Positions 58,370-64,000 of a stretch of DNA of 64,000 nucleotides are shown in pieces. The notes beneath the pieces were generated by a model, which saw only the letters and a program-made list of their open reading frames with translations, was not told the DNA's origin and searched no databases. The DNA comes from Parelaphostrongylus tenuis (taxonomy: Eukaryota; Nematoda; Chromadorea; Rhabditida; Metastrongylidae), in NCBI GenBank assembly GCA_019055375.1, contig JAHQIW010005528.1:1-64000 (forward strand). Direction: 5' to 3'. Each line of letters begins with the position of its first letter. Position 1 is the stretch's first letter. A program made the position numbers and the translations under genes.

Positions 58370-59045
58370 CATAGATCGGTTCTTTTTAGTTGTAACGGGA
58401 CAAATGGAAAACCGACCTCATTCGCTGGACAGAAAATTTTCATAGGAGTGTTAGTAACCATTCGAAAGCTGACACTTGCAGAAACAGTTACACGTCGCCG
58501 ATTTTTCGAAAAAGTCTTTTCTAAACCTTGCTACAGGAGGAGATTTCCTACGTTTGCACAAGCGCTGATTTCCCGTCGCACACAGCTCTTTCTTTGGACT
58601 ATTAGCAATCATTCGAAAGCATAATCGTTTTCTGACTCCAACGCTATGATTATGAAACGCAGCAGGTAAAATAAGTTAGGTTTTCACCTGTGATCAAGGG
58701 GCAAGGAACAGTTGACATGGCCGTTTAACGCCACGCTGAGGCACGTGAATTAGCCAAAGATCCTTTTGTTGCAGATGAGGACTCAACTTACTTTACCTGC
58801 TGCGTTTAAGAGAAACAGTCTTTTCAGCATAGAAGCATAGCGTTGGAATAAGAAACGATTACGCTATCAGGTGGTTACTAATAATCCAAAGAATGAGCTA
58901 TGTCTGGCGAGAAATGTGCGCGTCTGCAACGTAAGAGATCTCCTCCTGGTGTCAGCTTTCGAATGGTCACCAACACTTCTATGAAAGTTTCTGTCCAGCG
59001 AATGAGAACGGTTTTTTCATTTGTTCACTTATAACTGAATAGTAC
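58370..59045. repeat. family F array
   Basis: CATTCGCTGGACAGAAAATT, AGTGTTAGTAACCATTCGAA and, reversed near 58960, AGCTTTCGAATGGTCACCAA. It directly follows the foldback MITE at 57.9-58.35 kb. Confidence 0.5.
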
Positions 59046-59319
59046 CCATAGATCTTGAGGTGTTAGATAAGATATTTTCGACAACAGTTGAAGATCAGAT
59101 CTGGTGGCAAGGCGAGCTCGTTATTGTCGAATTGTCCCGTAAAGTTCATCCTTCTTCGTCTTTCCTAATATAGTCTCGGTGTGGACCGTTTTGACTCGAG
59201 TATCACCATCTGCGTTTACATGCGGGAAAGAAACGGACCTCATTGCAATAGTTTTTGGAAGGCAGTGTGCTGCAGTTTGATTGTGGAATTGTGGAAACGT
59301 GTTTGTCGAAGTTTTCGCA

Positions 59320-59500
59320 AAGTTGCAGAAATTCGATTTGCTCCCCTCCCACCCACTCCCAGTCCCCCTTCGACCATCAATTCAATCTGGCCCTCCTCCC
59401 ACCCACCCCCCATTCCTGCTCTAACCACCGTTGTGTTCTGACCACTCTGCCACCACCCAATCCACCCCACTCCAACCACTAACAGTACGAAGGCAGTTTT
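59320..59500 (+). other. pyrimidine-rich, C-tract stretch upstream of pcm-1
   Basis: The plus strand is dominated by C and T with repeated CCACCC and CCTCCC runs, unlike the AT-rich surroundings. It lies 350-500 nt upstream of the pcm-1 ATG. It may be promoter DNA or simple sequence; no core promoter is recognisable. Confidence 0.4.
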
Positions 59501-59517
59501 TTCTCCTTCCATCTCCA

Positions 59518-59844
59518 GAACTGCTTCTTTTCGATTCGGTGCTGATCACAGTCAACGACAGAAACACAGAAAACTCTAGACGTGACTGTATTCTCGTTCA
59601 GCAATTGTGGCAGAGACAAAATCCGGTAGAGGCTAAAGAGATGCATCGATACCTGAGAAGTTCGCTCAAATTTTTCGACAAATCTCCTTATGCGATTCTT
59701 GTGCAGACTATACTGCTTATAACAATCGTCTCTGCTAGCGAGTTGATGTCCTCCGAGAAGCGCGTCACATTACAGCAAGCAGTCAGAGTATATCGTCAAA
59801 TAAAGCAACGAGCCACTACAGAGGCGCCATTTTCGGACTTCAGA
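59518..59844 (+). other. open frame running in frame into pcm-1 exon 1
   Basis: After a good acceptor (TCCATCTCCAG, ending 59518) there are 108 stop-free codons in the same frame as the pcm-1 ATG. They include a hydrophobic segment YAILVQTILLITIVSASELM and an amphipathic stretch RVTLQQAVRVYRQIKQRA. Base composition and codon third positions look coding. It could be an alternative N-terminal exon of pcm-1 (some vertebrate PCMT1 isoforms have a hydrophobic N-terminal extension), an exon of another gene, or a 5' UTR that happens to be open. I do not recognise the protein. Confidence 0.4.
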
Positions 59845-59904
59845 ATGGCTTGGCGATCCAGTGGCAACACCAATGAGGAGCTCGTACGAAATCTACAAAG
59901 TCAG
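59845..59904 (+). CDS. pcm-1: pcm-1 exon 1
   Basis: 20 codons, MAWRSSGNTNEELVRNLQSQ, then donor CAG|GTTTCT. I chose this ATG because the family starts with M-A-W-[KR]-S. TTCAG lies directly before it, a possible spliced-leader acceptor. The frame is also open far upstream (see 59518-59844). Confidence 0.85.
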
Positions 59905-62900
59905 GTTTCTTTGAAGTTAACAGCTGTTTGTTAAGGTTTTTTCAGCTTGCACGAGGTTGATAATAATCTGTCGTAGGTGTTAGCAACCAAGCTTCAACGG
60001 GTTTCGTCTGATTAGCCACTACTGGCATAAATCCGGTCAAGCTGACGGCTACTGAATATATGCAACATAAGGGATTTGTTTTGCAGCTTTTTGAGCAGTG
60101 TTATGATGTTATCGAAACGACACTTAATCCGTTACAGAAAGAGTGGTAGTGAAGCGCTGCCCTTGATAGTCTCGTGGTAGCCCGCGCCCCAGATATGTGT
60201 GAGACATGGGTTCGAATCGCGCTTGGAGTCGAATGTTTTGCATACCACTCAGCGTCCCTAAATTGATATCTATAGAATCATAGCACTGCTAAAAAGCCAT
60301 TAAAATAAAGAATTCATGATGGTAAGAGCATTGAGTCGGCTAACGTTGGGGTACTTTGTTATTACTTTGTTTTGTTATTACTTATCACATCTAGTAAACT
60401 GTCATCATCAATATCGTGCAAGCTGAAATATTCAAAAAGCATACTAACGATGAAGCTGCAAATGCTCAGGATCTTCTAATACCCTTAGTCTAAGGGCTTC
60501 TTTTTCAAAATAGACGATGGCCCTTTTGACAAAACTCTAGGATTTGGCTCTCACATCTTTTGATATCACGTCGTTTCGTAAGTTTTGGCTCTAGAACAAA
60601 AATACCAAATTTACTAACCAGACGTGGTTAAATTTGTACGATTTTGGTAGCGTCCAATTGCGCATTTTCTAGAGAACATTTTGCTATACAACTTGCCTAT
60701 ATTTACTCTAAGATGAAGATCTCTGGGAAGGAATTCACTTGCTACTCCATGCACGAATGGCGAGGCAGGGAAAATCCTAGCTAATCGACTAGCAAGATCA
60801 GTGCAGCTTGGGGCGATGATACAGTTACGGAAAGGACGACTAGAAAGTGGTTTCGCGAAGTTTTTAGCTGAAAAGAACAGTCTGGAGAATCAGTCGCACT
60901 CGGGCCGTTTGCAGGAAGCTTCATTAATCTTACGCGCGGCTTTACTAGCGTTTTCCTAGTGCGTCATTCCTGCATGAGTAGCAAGGGATTTGTTCCCAAG
61001 ACAGCTCTACTTAGAGCAGGTACACGCAAGTTTTATACCAAAATGTTTGCGAGAAAATGCGCAGTTGGACGAAATTAAAATCATTAATTCTAATCACTTC
61101 TGGTAAGTAAATTTGGCGTTTATTGCTCTAATTCCAAAAGTTATGGAACTACTCAATAAGTCAAAAGAGAGTTGTTTTTTGATGCGAATGATTTGGTACC
61201 TTATGGCATCTACTAGAATGTTCATTATAAGTAGATAAGTTTCTTTTTTCGGGTTTTTGTCCTGGGTATATTGAATGAATACTGAATACCTACGAATATC
61301 AAACACTCCTAGATTGTTTTAGATTTCTATTCATTGGTTTTTTTTTTTTTTATTTATCTACTAATTAATCCCCCTCCTAACTCTCTCAGGCAATCTCAAA
61401 AAACGCCCCAGCCTGGCTATAGAGGAATTGCAAAGAGATCAGCCTGACCAGTATTCTATAACCATCCATGAAGAAAGCGAAATCTTCAAGCAAGCGATGA
61501 TTGGGAGGAGAACGAATCGACTGTTACAAGTACTGGATTCGCACAGTTAAACTGTGAAGACGGGTCGAATGAAAGATAATTTCTGTTTATTTCTCAAACG
61601 TTAAAACTTTGTGGTTTCGATTGCACCTACAGGTTAGCTGGGTTAAATTCCAGTTTGTTTTGCCTAGGTAATATTCGGTAATGGATGATTGGTTGATAGC
61701 ACCGTTACGGTCAAAGCATAACTGAGATAAGGGCAAAGCAAAACCTTTGTGGTGGGTAGCGTGCAATGCTCGGTAAGTGGTAATTGCTGGTTCGAAGCCC
61801 GAGCCCTGACATTCCGAGTTTGCTTTTATCTCAAAATCTTTGCGCTAGTTTTAACATTGTGATAATTTGTATAACCATTCTTTTCAAAAAGAGTATGTGA
61901 GAGGTAATTTCTTTAGAGTTAGAGACAGTTTATCCCTTCTTATTGAAATGTATTCGTCAGCCCAAGATTGGAGTTTCAGTTTTTAACTAGTCTTTGTAAA
62001 ATGTTGTTCCCTTTTAGAGGGCCGAATATTCACATCAGATCGCGTTCGAGATGCTATGCTAGCGGTTGACCGTGCTGATTTCGCACGGGTAGCACCCTAC
62101 AGGGATCAACCACAAGGAATCGGATGGAATGCCACGATTTCTGCACCTCATATGGCAAGTTTTCAGCTTTCTAAGGCATGAAGAGAAGCCAAAAAAATCG
62201 TATGGCTCTAAATGAAGAGTTATTTGCCGGACTCTTTTGTTACTTCATTTTCAATGACTTTATGACGACACAGTGCATACCTTATTGCATAAAGTTTGTC
62301 TTTGGTGTTTGTAAGAGTGCTGAGTGATATGCGAGTCACTTGGCATCATGCGGGAGCTAAACCCGCGTTTTACCCATAGCAAGGGCGCACGACTTGGCAT
62401 GGTTGCCTATGTGGTTTTGATCGAAAGCGACTACTCACCCATTAGACCTTTTCATTATTATTTGATCCAACTTGTCATGTGGTCTGGTAAGGGCTCCTGT
62501 ACAGCCCGAGACACGTGTTTCGTCCTTACAGACTCATCAGCCGGGCAGAACCCGTCGTCTGTCGATCTTTTCATAGTCAGTTCTCTCGGGAGCGTCACAC
62601 TCCTTATATATAGTTATCGACGACGTACGCTTTACGTACGAGTCTGTAAGGACGAAGCACGTGTATCGGGCTGTACAAGAGCCCTTACCAGACCACATGA
62701 CAAGTTGGATCAAATAATAATGAAAGGATCTATTGAAATCTGAGCGTGGTCTAAACAAAGCACTCGAAATAAAGGTATATTCACCCATTACTTATAACGA
62801 GATAAGAGAAGTAAAATTTGATGCAGGTTAGATAGCTCTATAGTTTTTGAGAAATTAGTATTTCTAATCCATGTTATTACTAGATGATGAGAAGAAATTC

Positions 62901-63937
62901 TGAGGAGTTTAAGAATACTCCAAAATGATCAATTCGTCCTGCTAAGGATTTTATGGTCGCCTGCCTCACTGTAATACCACGGTTGAACTTTTCTTCCACG
63001 AAAGATGATGAACAAAAAGTACTCGCGCTGGATCAATTTCTTTTTTTTTATTACACATCGCTTAAATTGCTTGAATGCTTAGCTTTTACAATGACTGGAA
63101 GTTATCTGTCGATGTATCAAGGCAGACCTGCTATCGTCTCAAACAGATATGGTACCAGTTTGCCAATCCCAGAGGATGGAAGTCTTCGTAAGCCACGGGT
63201 GCGGCTTGCATTTTCGGTCACTTGTTTAGCAGGTCGTCCTCTCTAGCCACTACGCCGCATGCGCCTCTTTTAACGTACTCTGCTGAATTTGATGAGGAAA
63301 AGTCACGTTTTTTTCTGTTTTAAAATGCTTTGTTTACAGCACGGTTGCCGCATTAGAACATTTGAAAAATCACCTCGTCGATGGTGCGTATGCGCTGGAT
63401 GTAGGCTCCGGATCTGGTTATCTCACTGTATGCATGGCGATCATGGTGAGAGACTTTTCAGAAGGAAAATTTTGTGTGATAATAATTCTCAAATAGTCTC
63501 TCAGTATTGGGTTCTTTCTCCTCGATTTCGAAACTTACCTTGCAGGCTGGTCGCATGGAAAAGTAGTTGGTATTGATCACATCCCGGAGCTAGTAGATTT
63601 AGCTAAGGAGAACACGCGAAAGAATCACGCTGATTTGCTCGACAGTGGAAGAGTTGTTTTCGTTGAAGTAAGCGGCAATAGATATGTATCAGTCTTATTA
63701 GGCCTTAACTTAAAGAGTAATTAACACTAGATCTGTTCGCTTACATGATTCAAAAGAAGTATGACTCTGTTTTTTTCCAAGGAATATTGCAATTCAAAAG
63801 TACCGATATCACGTATATGCTGTGTAAATGTACAAGTGCCAATCATTGTTAAGGGTGATGGCCGTAAAGGATATCCGATTGATCAGAAGTACAACGCCAT
63901 ACATGTTGGAGCCGCAGCTGAGACAATACCAAAGCCT
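59845..63937 (+). CDS. pcm-1: protein-L-isoaspartate O-methyltransferase, 3'-partial
   Basis: Five exons are visible: 59845-59904, 62020-62154, 63340-63445, 63546-63667 and 63854-63937. More must lie beyond the window. The enzyme uses S-adenosylmethionine to methylate isoaspartate in aged cytosolic proteins and so start their repair. Evidence: the start MAWRSSGNTNEELVRNLQ; RIFTSDRVRDAMLAVDRADF and IGWNATISAPHM; SAM motif I ALDVGSGSGYLT; VVGIDHIPELVDLA; GDGRKGY with YNAIHVGAAAETIP. Every exon boundary is phase 0. Exon 2 ends at a GC donor (ATG|GCAAGT). Exon 3 has one base too many and exon 4 one too few for the family frame, so as written the chain shifts frame twice. The gene lies divergently from the GDPGP1-like gene. 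Confidence 0.85.
60155..60305 (+). repeat. SINE family 2 in pcm-1 intron 1
   Basis: CTCGTGGTAGCCCGCGCC (A box), ATGGGTTCGAATCGCGC (B box) and TTTTGCATACCACTCAGCGT (tail). Confidence 0.6.
60603..61115. mobile_element. mariner N-terminal foldback element, second copy
   Basis: Terminal repeats ACCAAATTTACTAACCAGA (60604) and TCTGGTAAGTAAATTTGG (to about 61115) are inverted. The inside folds back around CACTTGCTACTCCATGCACG and its partner near 60980. It is a simpler relative of the element at 54.6-55.3 kb and lies in pcm-1 intron 1. Confidence 0.65.
61390..61550 (+). CDS. orphan terminal-type exon within pcm-1 intron 1
   Basis: A strong acceptor (a T-run, then CCTAACTCTCTCAG) is followed by 52 codons plus TAA: NLKKRPSLAIEELQRDQPDQ, YSITIHEESEIFKQAMIG, RRTNRLLQVLDSHS. 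It needs a phase-1 partner upstream. pcm-1 exon 1 leaves phase 0, so it cannot be joined to that exon in this frame. It is charged and soluble, and I do not recognise it. Confidence 0.4.
61740..61835 (+). repeat. tRNA-like SINE head in pcm-1 intron 1
   Basis: GGTGGGTAGCGTGCAATGC (A box) and CTGGTTCGAAGCCCGAGCC (B box). The rest of the SINE body is not clear. Confidence 0.45.
62020..62154 (+). CDS. pcm-1: pcm-1 exon 2
   Basis: 45 codons from GRIFTSDRVRDAMLAVDRAD to ATISAPHM. Acceptor TTTAGAG. The only donor that fits is GC (ATG|GCAAGT). The nearest GT would leave phase 1 and does not lead to the correct frame in exon 3. Confidence 0.85.
62440..62790. repeat. foldback element family A in pcm-1 intron 2
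   Basis: TTATTTGATCCAACTTGTCA near 62458 and the complement TGACAAGTTGGATCAAATAA near 62698. The ACACGTGTTTCGTCC block lies in both arms. Reading frames across it are by-products. Confidence 0.65.
63030..63270 (-). repeat. SINE family 1 in pcm-1 intron 2
   Basis: Minus copy ending CTCTAGCCACTACGCCGCAT, with GATATGGTACCAGTTTGCCA in the body. Confidence 0.6.
63340..63445 (+). CDS. pcm-1: pcm-1 exon 3 (SAM motif I), +1 frame break
   Basis: 106 nt where a phase-0 exon needs 105. After CAC (His, as in PHMH of relatives) one extra G precedes GTTGCC, and then VAALEHLKNHLVDGAYALDV and GSGSGYLTVCMAIM read cleanly. Acceptor TTTACAG, donor ATG|GTGAGA. Confidence 0.82.
63546..63667 (+). CDS. pcm-1: pcm-1 exon 4, -1 frame break
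   Basis: 122 nt where 123 are expected. GCTGGTCGC (A-G-R) opens in phase 0, then one base is missing before GGAAAA. The rest reads GKVVGIDHIPELVDLAKENT and ends RVVFVE at donor GAA|GTAAGC. Confidence 0.82.
63854..63937 (+). CDS. pcm-1: pcm-1 exon 5
   Basis: 28 codons, phase 0 at both ends: GDGRKGYPIDQKYNAIHVGA and AAETIPKP, donor CCT|GTAAGT. This is the conserved post-motif strand with the GDGR loop. The next exon is outside the window. Confidence 0.85.
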
Positions 63938-64000
63938 GTAAGTGTAGGACGGTGTATAGCAGATTTTTCAATTTTCATGCGATCCGCTCTACATTTTATT

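Noticed and set aside
62324..62743. Plus-strand frame of 139 codons
   Set aside because: It runs through a SINE 2 piece and a family A foldback; the same peptide-like strings recur at the other family A copies.
1..64000. CRISPR array, phage or bacterial operon
   Set aside because: No regular spacer-repeat array, no Shine-Dalgarno-led gene series; introns, SINEs and mariner relics show nuclear animal DNA.

Overview
The window looks like nuclear DNA of a strongylid (clade V parasitic, hookworm-like) nematode. Genes are split into small exons separated by kilobase introns full of repeats. The three recognisable genes have nematode-like protein sequence, and one begins with residues close to what I recall of C. 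elegans PCM-1. Mariner/SETMAR-like transposase relics, RTE-type LINE fragments and tRNA-derived SINEs are abundant. There are no bacterial operons, phage genes or CRISPR arrays.

Layout. 1-21 kb: no recognisable host gene; mariner relics, an RTE LINE fragment, SINEs, foldback elements and one decayed reading frame of unknown origin (about 16.0-16.6 kb, minus strand). 21.4-29.0 kb, plus strand: a complete six-exon gene for a two-pass mitochondrial membrane protein that I read as TMEM186 (239 residues). 34.96-45.86 kb, minus strand: an exon chain that I read as GDP-D-glucose phosphorylase 1 (GDPGP1; C. elegans mcp-1). Its C-terminal exons and one N-terminal exon are clear, but I could not find the catalytic core, and one exon carries an in-frame TAA. 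38.9-39.4 kb: an AT-rich stretch resembling a decayed mitochondrial cox2 copy. 43.1-44.0 kb: a stretch that follows the conserved anchors of small-subunit rRNA in order but is very divergent. 46-59.5 kb: repeats, including a roughly 0.9 kb palindrome and mariner-derived foldbacks. 59.845 kb to the window end, plus strand: protein-L-isoaspartate O-methyltransferase (pcm-1), five exons visible, running off the edge, with two compensating 1-nt frame breaks.

TMEM186 and GDPGP1 converge; GDPGP1 and pcm-1 diverge. From memory, the C. elegans GDPGP1 and pcm-1 genes have adjacent names (C10F3.4 and C10F3.5), so the pair may be old synteny. The three genes do not form one pathway: complex I assembly, nucleotide-sugar clean-up and protein repair. 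All exon models were read by eye from splice sites, phase and protein motifs; no search or transcript data were available.
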